From Thermoprotei archaeon (GTDB lineage Archaea > Thermoproteota > Thermoprotei_A > Sulfolobales > Ignisphaeraceae): 46,000 nt of DNA. Location: NCBI GenBank assembly GCA_003661775.1, contig QMWT01000002.1:1-46000 (forward strand). The letters run 5' to 3'. How positions within the stretch are numbered: the first letter of the stretch is position 1; each line of letters opens with the position of its first letter. Shown here piece after piece: positions 24,947 to 33,195 of the stretch. The position numbers and the translations under genes were made by a program. Under the pieces are notes generated by a model. The model ran no database searches, had not been told where the DNA came from, and saw only the letters and a list, made by a program, of their open reading frames with translations.

Positions 24947-25330
24947 CTACCTCATCAGTACTGCGTTTACCACTCCATCTTGACCAGGTCTGGAGGTCAC
25001 TAGTGCTCTGCCCAACTCGGTTAATATTATGGAGCCTTTAACTATGATACCTCTACGCGCGAACTCTCTGTTTGCTGGAGATTCAAGAATTCTAATTATC
25101 CTCACTTTCTTAGCTTCGCCTGTTTCGGGATCTACAACATTTGCGTAAGCGACTCTTTTCAGTCTTACCTTTATATTCCCCCCGCGGACACGTTGGACTA
25201 CGCGTTTATCTGTTGTATCAAGAGTGGTTTCCGTAGGATATCTTCCCAGTTCGTACTTCCTTCTCTTTCTATGGGGTCTTTTTCTACCACCGCTAATCTT
25301 CCTAAGATCATTACCTTGGTATATAGCCAT
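24947..25330 (-). CDS. rps8e: ribosomal protein S8e
   Basis: 127 residues, typical for archaeal S8e. The N-terminal signature MAIYQGNDLRKISGGRKRP and the repeated beta unit (NIKVRLKRVAYANVVDPETGEAKKVRI, then ANREFARRGIIVKGSIILTELGRALVTSRPGQDG) are clear. Start ATG 25330. The promoter region (86 bases) is shared back to back with uppS. srp19 follows immediately downstream, and the S8e stop lies only about 8 bases before the possible CTG start of srp19. Confidence 0.95.
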   Translation of the reverse strand: MAIYQGNDLRKISGGRKRPHRKRRKYELGRYPTETTLDTTDKRVVQRVRGGNIKVRLKRVAYANVVDPETGEAKKVRIIRILESPANREFARRGIIVKGSIILTELGRALVTSRPGQDGVVNAVLMR

Positions 25331-25416
25331 GTTTCAGACCCGTTGTGCATACTCTTCGAGTACAACCTTATAAGCCTTTTAAAATGTGGTAATCTATCAC
25401 TCTAACGAGGAAGGTT

Positions 25417-26265
25417 ATGTTCAGGCGAGGCATAGGATTCGCTATTAAATTAATGAGTCTTCCAGTAGCGAGATTCTTTGCGAGGAAGTTCCTGAGCTTT
25501 GCCTATAAATTATACGAAGAGTGGTTATGGAGGCAGATCAGTGGGGGGCCCATGCCCAGACATGTAGCTATAATACCTGATGGTAACAGAAGATGGGCTA
25601 GAAAAAGAGGAATGGATACTTCAGATGGTCATGCATTTGGATACGAGAGGCTGAAAGAGGTGCTACAATGGTTATTAGAGCTGGGAATAAGGGCTGTCAC
25701 AATTTATGCCATGTCGAATGAGAATTGTCTCTATAGACCTGCTAAGGAGAGGGAGAGGCTATTTGAGTTAATTAAGAAGGGTTTGAGAGAGTTGTTGGAA
25801 GACAAGGATGATCTGTTAAGAAGGTACGGTGTTAAAGTTAAGGTGTTTGGAAGACTTGAGCTCGTGCCTGAAGAGATAAGGGAAATCGTGCGTCAACTCG
25901 AGTCGAAGACGTCTTCGTACAATGAGAGGTTTCTTAATATAGCGTTGTGCTATGGAGGTAGGCAGGAAATAGTGGATGCTGTTAAGAGAATAGCTACAGA
26001 TGTTAAACTAGGAAAGCTCGCAATAAGCGATATCGATGAGGATGTTTTTAGCGAATACCTCTATACTTCGCATATGGAGGAACTAGCGGAACCCGATCTT
26101 GTAATCAGAACCTCCGGAGAATTTAGAATAAGCAATTTTCTCTTATGGCAATCAGCCTATAGCGAGTTCTACTTCTGTGATGTTTTCTGGCCCGATTTCA
26201 GGAAGATAGACCTGTGGAGAGCTATACGGTCTTACCAGCGGAGGGAGAGGAGATTTGGACGTTAA
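25417..26265 (+). CDS. uppS: cis-prenyltransferase (polyprenyl diphosphate synthase)
   Basis: 282 residues. It makes the long-chain (Z)-polyprenyl diphosphate used as lipid carrier for N-glycosylation. Motifs: HVAIIPDGNRRWARKRG with the catalytic Asp and the pyrophosphate-binding Arg, VTIYAMSNENCLYRPAKERERL, and the C-terminal DLVIRTSGEFRISNFLLWQSAYSEFYF (about 233-259) with RTSGE. The first 45 residues form an extra amphipathic segment before the conserved core. A TATA-like CTTTTAAAAT at about 25376-25385 supports ATG 25417. Its last 44 bases overlap the end of the convergent DUF373 gene. Confidence 0.93.
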   Translation: MFRRGIGFAIKLMSLPVARFFARKFLSFAYKLYEEWLWRQISGGPMPRHVAIIPDGNRRWARKRGMDTSDGHAFGYERLKEVLQWLLELGIRAVTIYAMSNENCLYRPAKERERLFELIKKGLRELLEDKDDLLRRYGVKVKVFGRLELVPEEIREIVRQLESKTSSYNERFLNIALCYGGRQEIVDAVKRIATDVKLGKLAISDIDEDVFSEYLYTSHMEELAEPDLVIRTSGEFRISNFLLWQSAYSEFYFCDVFWPDFRKIDLWRAIRSYQRRERRFGR

Positions 26266-27367
26266 TGTTGGGTGCTTCTTTTTTGCGTTTACGGGTTAAT
26301 TCACGTACTGCTAGCTCTGCGGATACAGTAAGAACTATTATCGCTACTACCAGGAGAGAGCTTGCAAGACCGTGAACTACAAGTTCGCTCACTTTCATTG
26401 TAGGATCAGAGGTTAGCAGTATCATATAGCTGAACTCTTGGAGGAGCATATATAAAAGCACGATATCTATTAATATAGCTATGTAGAAAAGAGTGCGGTA
26501 GCTTCCTCTGATTAACGCTCCTATCGCCTTAGCTAGAATAGGTATTGCTGGAGCAAGTAAGTATAGATACGAGTAGTTCTTGAGTATACTAGCTATGGCT
26601 ATACTGAGCGAGGCATTTCTTAGAATATGAGTGTATAGCTCCATAACGGTAAAGCTAGCCGCAGCAAAGAGTGTAATTGCGGTAAGTCCTGTTAGCAAGA
26701 GCTTGGCCGGCCTCTTTGATAAGTGGGAAAGATGCACATCTAAGTTAAATCCTCTGACGATCATTGCTATGCTTAAAACTATGAGGAATGCCAGCAAGCC
26801 TTCGCGTATGAGGTTAAATAATGCGAGCACTGAGAACATCAATATAGCTAGCCCTGGATATCCTACAAACAACTTGGAATACCGTGGATCCTCAATAGCC
26901 TTCTTCAAGTACTTGGCTAGGAGCGTATACGCAGTTTCGATAGAACGTGACTGCTCTACAACAACGGTTTCCACTCCTACAACTTCGAAATAATTCCTCA
27001 TTATCATAAGAACTTTTTCGTCTTCAACGCTATCAAAAACTGCTATTGCCTTGCTGATACCTGTGCTCTCATGCACGAGCTTCATGTCTTGCGTCAGCTT
27101 CATGAACGCCCATGCACCACCTCTAGGATCACCCCCAACTATAGCTACTTCGGCGTAGACACCTTTTCTCGCAAGTTCATCTGCAAGCCTTAATGTTGCA
27201 AAGAGAGCATTTATATCGGAATCCGATGGTTTACACATAGCGAATTTGAATGCAGAGTCGATTACACGTTCCTTACCTATTATCGGTGTTTCTATGCCGC
27301 ACTGACCAATATCGTTGTCAAAATCTATGTACACTAATAGTACTCGACTAACCCCCAGGTCACTCAT
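26222..27367 (-). CDS. DUF373-family integral membrane protein
   Basis: About 381 residues. A soluble N-terminal alpha/beta domain (about 1-165; VLLVYIDFDNDIGQCG, VYAEVAIVGGDPRGGAWAF) is followed by about six or seven hydrophobic helices (from LFVGYPGLAILMFSVLALF to LASSLLVVAIIVLTV) and a short charged tail. This is the DUF373 pattern; the function is unknown. The frame opens at TTG 27376, but ATG 27367, with GGAG nine bases upstream, is preferred. It overlaps the stop of the coiled-coil gene (ATGAGTGA), so translation is coupled. It is the last gene of a four-gene minus-strand run. Confidence 0.83.
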   Translation of the reverse strand: MSDLGVSRVLLVYIDFDNDIGQCGIETPIIGKERVIDSAFKFAMCKPSDSDINALFATLRLADELARKGVYAEVAIVGGDPRGGAWAFMKLTQDMKLVHESTGISKAIAVFDSVEDEKVLMIMRNYFEVVGVETVVVEQSRSIETAYTLLAKYLKKAIEDPRYSKLFVGYPGLAILMFSVLALFNLIREGLLAFLIVLSIAMIVRGFNLDVHLSHLSKRPAKLLLTGLTAITLFAAASFTVMELYTHILRNASLSIAIASILKNYSYLYLLAPAIPILAKAIGALIRGSYRTLFYIAILIDIVLLYMLLQEFSYMILLTSDPTMKVSELVVHGLASSLLVVAIIVLTVSAELAVRELTRKRKKEAPNINVQISSPSAGKTV

Positions 27368-28232
27368 GTTCTTCAACTCCGTATAGGAGATACAGTTCTT
27401 CTAAAGTTAACCTCTCACCACGTTTGACTTTCTCTTCAACAGCTTTCTTCTTAGTAGACAGAACTTTTTGTGTTTCAGCTCGTTGTTTCTCCAATTCGAG
27501 CTCTTTAGCTTTTCTAAGAAGCTCACGTATTGTGCGGTTCTTTTCACGTATGCTCGCACTTATTTCCGCGATTCGCTGTTTTATCTCTTCTCTAAGTCTC
27601 TTCTTTTCGTTTAGTTCAGCAACAAGATTCTCGATCTCTTTTTTAAGAGTTTCCCGTTTGTTCTTGGCATCGCCTATGGTACTCCTGTGAGCCTCTATTT
27701 GCTGAATAACATTCTCGAGCTGACTTCTAAGTTCACCTATAGTTTGTCTTAATGACATCAATTCCGATTGTAATTGCTGCGCTTTTTCGGCGGTTTCTAG
27801 CTGTTTCTCTAACCGAGCTATTTCAGCGACAAGTCTATTTTCCTCCTCTAAGCCTAGGTACGGAGTTGTCATGATCTTCCATTCAAGTTCATCAATTCTT
27901 CTACGTACAGCTTCTATACGAATTCTCAAGGCTGGTTGAAAAGCTTGAAAGAGTTTCTTCCTCTCGCGTAGTAATGATATGCCATCTCTCAGTTTCCTAC
28001 GTAACTCACGCCTTTTCTCGTGTAGAGAGTTTAGCGAAGCCCGTAGTTCGTTCAAACGCTGATTTAACGACTTTAATTCTTCCTTACGTTTACGTATCTC
28101 CTTTATTAAATGATCTATATCTTCACGGACCTTTGCAAGATCTTGTAGAAGAGACTCACGTTCTTCGAGCAGGCTTTTAAGCTCTTCGCGTGCGACCGCG
28201 ACCTCACGATATATGTTTTCGATGCTGCTCAA
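27360..28232 (-). CDS. archaeal coiled-coil protein
   Basis: 290 residues, almost entirely heptad-rich coiled coil (Glu/Lys/Arg/Leu), with a break near 130 (TTPYLGLEEENRLVAEIARLE) and a folded end (VKRGERLTLEELYLLYG). This resembles the uncharacterised archaeal coiled-coil family COG1340. The break could be a hairpin turn that folds the protein back on itself. The apparent start is TTG 28232. Coupled overlap with the DUF373 membrane protein suggests the pair forms a membrane-anchored assembly, but no function is known. The frame on the opposite strand (27424-27690) is a shadow. Confidence 0.82.
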   Translation of the reverse strand: MSSIENIYREVAVAREELKSLLEERESLLQDLAKVREDIDHLIKEIRKRKEELKSLNQRLNELRASLNSLHEKRRELRRKLRDGISLLRERKKLFQAFQPALRIRIEAVRRRIDELEWKIMTTPYLGLEEENRLVAEIARLEKQLETAEKAQQLQSELMSLRQTIGELRSQLENVIQQIEAHRSTIGDAKNKRETLKKEIENLVAELNEKKRLREEIKQRIAEISASIREKNRTIRELLRKAKELELEKQRAETQKVLSTKKKAVEEKVKRGERLTLEELYLLYGVEEHE

Positions 28233-28280
28233 GTTTCTAGCCCCTTTTCCTACTGTTCAAGTTAGACAAGTTAATAATAA

Positions 28281-29060
28281 TCATACCTCGCTGTATTCTT
28301 CCGTAAGATAATCTTCGCCTCCTGCCAGCACTCTCTGAACGGCTGCGTATAGACTCTCCATACCCTCCCAAGTAACAGATGATATGGGTATTAATTCCTC
28401 GACTATAGATGTTAAGAACTCAGGTGTTTCGTAAGCAAGCTCTTCATAAGGCTTAGGTAACTTATCGCGAGTTATATCAGATATGAATATCATAGGGTCC
28501 TCTAGCCACTTCAAAACTTTCTTGTAGAGCTCCGGAGACAGCATGTCTATCTTAGTAAGAACATTTATTTGTGGTAATCCGTGTGAAAAAGTTGTCGCTA
28601 CGGATAACAGTAGTAATGAAGCCAAAGCGGAGGGTTTCGAAGTAAAATAGGCGTCTATGAGGAAAAGTGCGAGAGACTTACTATCACCGCTTAACTGCTC
28701 TATCAAAAGCTTGCCCGCGGGTCTGAAAGCAAATATCTCTAATTGGCCCGGTGTATCTACTATTACATAGTTTGGTTGCTCCTTCTCGATCTCGCTTCTG
28801 AGCTTGTAGACATGGTTTACCGAGAGATCGACTGATGCTATAAGTGCGCCATTAGGGCCCAAGTTGTATTTTCTCATGACGTCCCAAGTAGTTATGTAGT
28901 CTCTAATGTCAGCAGTAGGTGTGTATGGAACCCACTCGACAGCTGGGTCTAGATTAACTATTGCAACGTCCATTTTCTGCGCTTTTAGCCATTCGGAGAA
29001 AGTTGATGTGAGGCTAGTCTTTCCCGAACCTGCTGGGCCTAATACGTATATGAAGTACAT
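28281..29060 (-). CDS. GPN-loop GTPase
   Basis: 259 residues. A SIMIBI-class GTPase related to PAB0955 and eukaryotic GPN1-3. P loop GPAGSGKTSL (9-18), VNLDPAVEWVPY, the defining Gly-Pro-Asn loop in YNLGPNGALI, switch II DTPGQLE, and the base-recognition motif LTKID. Eukaryotic GPN proteins assist RNA polymerase II assembly and import; the archaeal role is unsettled. ATG 29060 lies 28 bases after the radical SAM gene, and the coiled-coil gene follows 48 bases later, all on the minus strand. Confidence 0.93.
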   Translation of the reverse strand: MYFIYVLGPAGSGKTSLTSTFSEWLKAQKMDVAIVNLDPAVEWVPYTPTADIRDYITTWDVMRKYNLGPNGALIASVDLSVNHVYKLRSEIEKEQPNYVIVDTPGQLEIFAFRPAGKLLIEQLSGDSKSLALFLIDAYFTSKPSALASLLLLSVATTFSHGLPQINVLTKIDMLSPELYKKVLKWLEDPMIFISDITRDKLPKPYEELAYETPEFLTSIVEELIPISSVTWEGMESLYAAVQRVLAGGEDYLTEEYSEV

Positions 29061-29088
29061 GCGAATTCACCTTGCTTAACCTCCTTCA

Positions 29089-29958
29089 CTACATTAACGG
29101 TATGTTTACTGGTGTTTTATGTAAAATGCGGGGCATACGAGATACTATCCTATTATTGCAATAGCGGCATCTTCCATAGCTATCTATCATGAGTTTGATT
29201 ATGCGTGCGTTCTGCCGTATTATAACAGGGTGTTTGCAGTATGGGCATAGTACTGAAGCTAGTTCGGATACACTGCTCTCGGGAAATGTTGTAGAACTGC
29301 AACCTGCCTTTCGGATCAAGTCCACGTACTGTACAAGAGCAAACTCATTTACTTCGTGATGTGCTACGATGTTTATGGCTAAAGGTAGGGGTTTCGAACC
29401 GCATAGCTCCTTCATCCTTAGTAGCAATGTCTTGATGGCATGCTCATCTGGGCGCAGAACGAGCAGAATCTCAACATGTACATTCCCCTTAGCCATACTT
29501 TCAACACTTTGCATTAGTTCACTAGAGAACTCGTGCTCGTCCACGATCTCAACAAGTATAACTGAGAACAGAATGTTAGGAACATCGTGCTTCCGTAGGA
29601 GGGCATCAGCTCTAATCTTCAAGCCTACTGGCACAATCTTAGCCAATGTCTTAGCCAGGTTAAGTAGTTGGCTATTCTCAATGGACGGCGCACCATGCAT
29701 AAACACGAGTTCAGGTTTATTTCTATGAACAAGATCTACAATCTCATCGTGACTTACTCTAAGCTCCCGTACAGCTCTGGGTCCTACGTTAACTGCCCAT
29801 GGACACCACGTGCAATCAGCGTTGCATCCTGCAAACCATAGAACAAGTGCTAGCCCTCCTGGAGAATAAAGTGATAAAGGGATTTGCTCTAAGCTCGTTA
29901 GCGTTATAGCGGTAAGGAGTTGGTTCTCTACGGAAATCCCCGAGATCCTCCCACCCAA
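29089..29958 (-). CDS. radical SAM protein with C-terminal zinc-ribbon-like motif
   Basis: 289 residues. The Fe-S/SAM motif is C45-x3-C49-x2-C52 (FAGCNADCTWCPW), as in activating-enzyme-type radical SAM proteins. GGLALVLWFAGC precedes it and a partial barrel follows. The last 52 residues add two CxxC pairs (C238/C241 and C264/C267) that could bind zinc or an auxiliary cluster. The substrate is unknown. A glycyl-radical-enzyme activase is one possibility, but no such enzyme is nearby. The start is TTG 29958, possibly leaderless. It heads the run radical SAM-GPN GTPase-coiled coil-DUF373. Confidence 0.85.
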   Translation of the reverse strand: MGGRISGISVENQLLTAITLTSLEQIPLSLYSPGGLALVLWFAGCNADCTWCPWAVNVGPRAVRELRVSHDEIVDLVHRNKPELVFMHGAPSIENSQLLNLAKTLAKIVPVGLKIRADALLRKHDVPNILFSVILVEIVDEHEFSSELMQSVESMAKGNVHVEILLVLRPDEHAIKTLLLRMKELCGSKPLPLAINIVAHHEVNEFALVQYVDLIRKAGCSSTTFPESSVSELASVLCPYCKHPVIIRQNARIIKLMIDSYGRCRYCNNRIVSRMPRILHKTPVNIPLM

Positions 29959-29960
29959 AC

Positions 29961-29998
29961 TATTTTACCTTTGGGTTAGGGAGTTTAGGGTTTGGGGG
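29961..29998 (+). promoter_or_regulatory. prs promoter with G-quadruplex motif
   Basis: TATTTTAC (29961-29968) is placed to start transcription near 29990-29995, just before ATG 30005. Between the box and the start codon the plus strand has four G runs: GGG (29973), GGG (29979), GGG (29988) and GGGGG (29994), with loops of 3, 6 and 3 bases. That fits the standard intramolecular G-quadruplex pattern and includes two TTAGGG-like units. Confidence 0.5.
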
Positions 29999-30004
29999 CG
30001 GTCA

Positions 30005-30943
30005 ATGGCATTACTGCTCAAGTTAAGTGGAACGCCCGATCAGCTAGCAAGATCATTGTGTAAAGAAATCGGATGTAGAATTGAGGTTCCCCACACAAAG
30101 ATCTTCCCGGATGGCGAACAGTACCTGCGCGTGGAACCACATTTGTTTGAGAACGAAAGTAGTATTATAATAGTGCAGAGTATGTATCCCGAGCAAGATC
30201 GTAAATGGATTGAGCTACTACTCGCACTTGAGGTAGTGTGTTCGCATTTCAATGGAAAGGTGTTGGTGGTTATTCCTTATCTGGCCTATGCTAGACAAGA
30301 CAGAAGGTTTCTACCGGGCGAGGCACTAAGCCTTAAGTCTCTTCTAAAGAGCTTGTGTACATGGTGTATAGACGGAATTATTACTGTGGATGCCCATAAA
30401 CCAGAGATAGTCAAGGAGTACCTTGAAGAACAAGGTGTTGAGTACATAAACATACTTCCCTTTTCATACATGGCGACAAAAGGAGGTGTGCGAGATGAAA
30501 TAGACTTTGTGCTTTCTCCTGACAAAGGCGCTCTTCCACGTGCCAAAGAGCTTGCAACAACTATATCAAGACCTTACGGATATTTGGAGAAGCATAGAGA
30601 TAGAGTGACAGGGGATATAGTCGTCGAAGAGAAATATTTGGAGGTTAGAGGGAAGACCGTGGTGATTGTCGATGATATAATTAGCACCGGCGGAACACTT
30701 GCACGAGCAGTAGAATTGATTAAGAAACTTGGGGCCTTGCGCGTGATCGCTATAGTAACGCACTCGTTGCTTGTAGGAAATGCTGAGGAGAAGTTTAGAA
30801 ATGCGCATCTTGACATGCTGCTAACAGCAAATACTGTAGATGTTAGAACTAAAGGATTAATAGATGTAAGAATCGTAGACGTAGGGCCTCTAGTAGCTCA
30901 GCATCTAAGAAAAAGTGCTTTAGGAAGGAGCTTCTATGAATAA
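30005..30943 (+). CDS. prs: ribose-phosphate pyrophosphokinase (PRPP synthase)
   Basis: 312 residues. It makes PRPP from ribose 5-phosphate and ATP for nucleotide, histidine and tryptophan synthesis. Signatures: HTKIFPDGEQYLRVE, the ATP loop region YLAYARQDRRFLPGEALSLKSL, seen at about 95-116, TVDAHKPEI, SPDKGALPRAKELA, and the PRPP loop VVIVDDIISTGGTLA. ATG 30005 has GGGGGCGGTC just upstream. It overlaps trmG10 by eight bases, forming an operon prs-trmG10-rnz. Confidence 0.95.
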   Translation: MALLLKLSGTPDQLARSLCKEIGCRIEVPHTKIFPDGEQYLRVEPHLFENESSIIIVQSMYPEQDRKWIELLLALEVVCSHFNGKVLVVIPYLAYARQDRRFLPGEALSLKSLLKSLCTWCIDGIITVDAHKPEIVKEYLEEQGVEYINILPFSYMATKGGVRDEIDFVLSPDKGALPRAKELATTISRPYGYLEKHRDRVTGDIVVEEKYLEVRGKTVVIVDDIISTGGTLARAVELIKKLGALRVIAIVTHSLLVGNAEEKFRNAHLDMLLTANTVDVRTKGLIDVRIVDVGPLVAQHLRKSALGRSFYE

Positions 30944-31982
30944 CTATGATCAGAAAGATATTGTCATAAGGCTTTCTGGCGAGCATGTAGATCTCGCCTT
31001 AGCGGAACTAACATCTGTACTTGAGTCTCTGGGTATAGATCAGCGTTTCGTGAGAATAGACGAAATTGTGATACTGCATAACGTTAGGCATGCAATGTTG
31101 AGAAAAATTGTAGAAAGAGCTGCTTTCATTAAGGAAGTAGGAGAACTTATAGCCATAACTAAAGCTGACGTATCTGAGTTATGTCAGTTGCTAAGAAGTG
31201 TTGGTATATCTCTTGAAAGAGCACGATTTACCTGTATACGGGGGTTTGGTAGAGAAATAGCAAAGAAGCTAAGAGCCTTTTGCGAGACCAGTGATGGTGA
31301 AGAGGCGCAAGTATACCTAGTAGGAAACGTTGCCGTAATAGCTAAACCTATATACAAGCGGAGCTTGAGTAAGACGTTCGAAGTGCGTGCACCCCATGTG
31401 AGACCGGTCTACAGACCCGGCGCAATGAAACCCCACTTGGCTAGACTCTACGTGAATCTGGCGGCGTTGAGCGAAGGAGGCGTGTTGCTGGATCCTTTCT
31501 GTGGCGTTGGTGGCTTTCTTTTAGAGGCATGTCATGCCGGGTTAACAAGCATAGGGATAGATATAGACGGCGCATGTGTTAAAGGCGCTCGTACAAACTC
31601 GGAGCACTATGGTTGTGGTTGGTGTGTAGATGTTGTTCAGGGAGACGCCTCTATGATTCCTCTGAGAAGTAATTCCGTTAACGGTGTTTCGACCGATCCA
31701 CCGTATGGAAGGCAGGCGAGAGCATTGGCAGCATCTCTAATAGAATTAATCAAAAAGTTCTTAATAGAATCTTGTAGGGTTGTGGCAAATGGCAGAATAG
31801 TGTTTGCAGTGCCGCTTGATATAGAGTTCGCGATCGATAATTTCGTAAAAGCAATGAGGGTGAGCATATGGTCGAAGCATATAGACTGGGTTCATGGTTC
31901 GCTTACCCGCGTGGTCTATGTGGTGAAATGCGGTGAAACCCAGGATAATATTCCTAGGTACTGGAGCCTCAGCACCCTCTAG
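30936..31982 (+). CDS. trmG10: tRNA (guanine10-N2)-methyltransferase TrmG10
   Basis: 348 residues. The N-terminal THUMP-type region (about 1-160) is followed by a Rossmann methyltransferase. Motif I is LLDPFCGVGGFLLEA, then GIDIDGACVKGARTNSEHYG, and the amino-methylating motif is TDPPYGR, as in Trm11/TrmG10, which forms m2G10/m2,2G10. RPGAMKPHLARLYVNLAAL is another family stretch. It overlaps prs by 8 bases and rnz by 50 bases. Context with RNase Z supports a role in tRNA maturation. Confidence 0.92.
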   Translation: MNNYDQKDIVIRLSGEHVDLALAELTSVLESLGIDQRFVRIDEIVILHNVRHAMLRKIVERAAFIKEVGELIAITKADVSELCQLLRSVGISLERARFTCIRGFGREIAKKLRAFCETSDGEEAQVYLVGNVAVIAKPIYKRSLSKTFEVRAPHVRPVYRPGAMKPHLARLYVNLAALSEGGVLLDPFCGVGGFLLEACHAGLTSIGIDIDGACVKGARTNSEHYGCGWCVDVVQGDASMIPLRSNSVNGVSTDPPYGRQARALAASLIELIKKFLIESCRVVANGRIVFAVPLDIEFAIDNFVKAMRVSIWSKHIDWVHGSLTRVVYVVKCGETQDNIPRYWSLSTL

Positions 31983-32787
31983 AAACCGTTGGACCTCCTC
32001 TATCTTATTAGAGCTGCATGATTGTAACATGCTATTAGACGCCGGTGAGGGAGCTCAAATAAGGTTGAATGAGGTAGGGTTCGACGTTTCTAAGCTGGAT
32101 GCTATATTCATTACACACCTGCACGGAGATCACGTATTCGGCCTCCCTCCTCTTCTTCAGAGCATTGACATGCGAGTGAACTCTATGAAAATGTTTAAAG
32201 AGCTTACTATAGGAGGTCCCAAGGGTGTGCAAGAGTTAGTGAAGTTAGCATTGGGAAATATTGAGAATAAGCACGACAAACTTTCTATCAGGCTACATGT
32301 TTATGGTGATGTTAAGCATCTGGTAACGGTGAAGGAGAGCCTCGTAGTAGCACTTCCCCTAAAGCACGGCTCAGTACGGTCGTGGGGCATATACGTAAAG
32401 AGCCCGGTGGGGAGAAATTCGCGTTTTGTAAGGATCTTCTATGGTGCGGACGGAATCCTCGAAGATTATTCACTAAAGTTTCTGAAATTGAACGGTGTCG
32501 ATGTGCTGATCTACGAGTCTACCTATAGCGAGCATGAGGCTATAGATGCAGAGCGCACGGGTCATGCTACCTCCATGTACGTCGCAAAACTAGGTAGAGA
32601 ACTAGGTGTTGAAGTAGTGTTGATGACCCATATCAGTCAGCGTTATGGCATGCATGCTCCACATTTGGAGGAGGCGCGGAGAGTTTTCAGAAAGGTCTTC
32701 GTGGTTAACGATCTTGATGTTTATCCGCTTCATTTACTACTGAAGAGGGCTGCGCTAAGCTCCTCTAGGCACATCCTTCTCCCATAA
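31933..32787 (+). CDS. rnz: ribonuclease Z (tRNA 3' endonuclease)
   Basis: 284 residues, short-form RNase Z. It cleaves tRNA precursors after the discriminator base, needed because tRNA-His here lacks an encoded CCA. Metallo-beta-lactamase motifs: FLGTGASAPSRNR, LLDAGEGAQIRL, the zinc site THLHGDH, LKHGSVRSWGIYV, YESTYSEHEA, ERTGHATSMYVA and LMTHISQRYG. The start GTG 31933, giving the family-typical N-terminus, lies 50 bases inside trmG10, with GGTGA six bases upstream. The 3' end overlaps the convergent UPF0201 gene by 33 bases. Confidence 0.95.
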   Translation: MKPRIIFLGTGASAPSRNRWTSSILLELHDCNMLLDAGEGAQIRLNEVGFDVSKLDAIFITHLHGDHVFGLPPLLQSIDMRVNSMKMFKELTIGGPKGVQELVKLALGNIENKHDKLSIRLHVYGDVKHLVTVKESLVVALPLKHGSVRSWGIYVKSPVGRNSRFVRIFYGADGILEDYSLKFLKLNGVDVLIYESTYSEHEAIDAERTGHATSMYVAKLGRELGVEVVLMTHISQRYGMHAPHLEEARRVFRKVFVVNDLDVYPLHLLLKRAALSSSRHILLP

Positions 32788-33195
32788 AGGTCTTCCGCGC
32801 TGTGTCTTCGGTGCAAGCCAGTCTATTATCTCCTTTAGTTTATCACTTACAATCACAACGTTTATCGCTCCCAAGGGACTTTCATCATCATTATCAACAA
32901 AGCTTATCAGGCCTTGCAGCGCCACCTGCTTATTAAGCTTTATATTCATTACATTGCCACTGCTATTTCTTATAAATACGCTACGTGCCGTATCTAGTAT
33001 ACGCTGCTTTCGCAATATCTCATATACTTTGAATAACGGCGTTATCTCGTCGGTCTCCACGACGGCTAATTTCAGACCTTCGCTTAACTCTACCACCCGT
33101 ACGTCCTCGACGAAGAAGATGTTTTTGATAGCTTTGATTACCTTATCTTCGTTCTCCGTAGGCCTGATCTCAGCTTCAATTCTTATGAGCACCAT
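32755..33195 (-). CDS. UPF0201-family protein
   Basis: 146 residues, alpha/beta, starting VLIRIEAEIRPTENEDKVIKAIKNIF, with GLISFVDNDDESPLGAINVVI in the second half. It matches the UPF0201 pattern. In some archaea (for example AF_1395) UPF0200 and UPF0201 are fused; here they are separate but overlap by 13 bases, in the order UPF0200-UPF0201. The function is unknown; RNA binding is a guess from the fold. The C-terminus (RGRPLWEKDVPRGA) is encoded opposite the end of rnz. Confidence 0.8.
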   Translation of the reverse strand: MVLIRIEAEIRPTENEDKVIKAIKNIFFVEDVRVVELSEGLKLAVVETDEITPLFKVYEILRKQRILDTARSVFIRNSSGNVMNIKLNKQVALQGLISFVDNDDESPLGAINVVIVSDKLKEIIDWLAPKTQRGRPLWEKDVPRGA

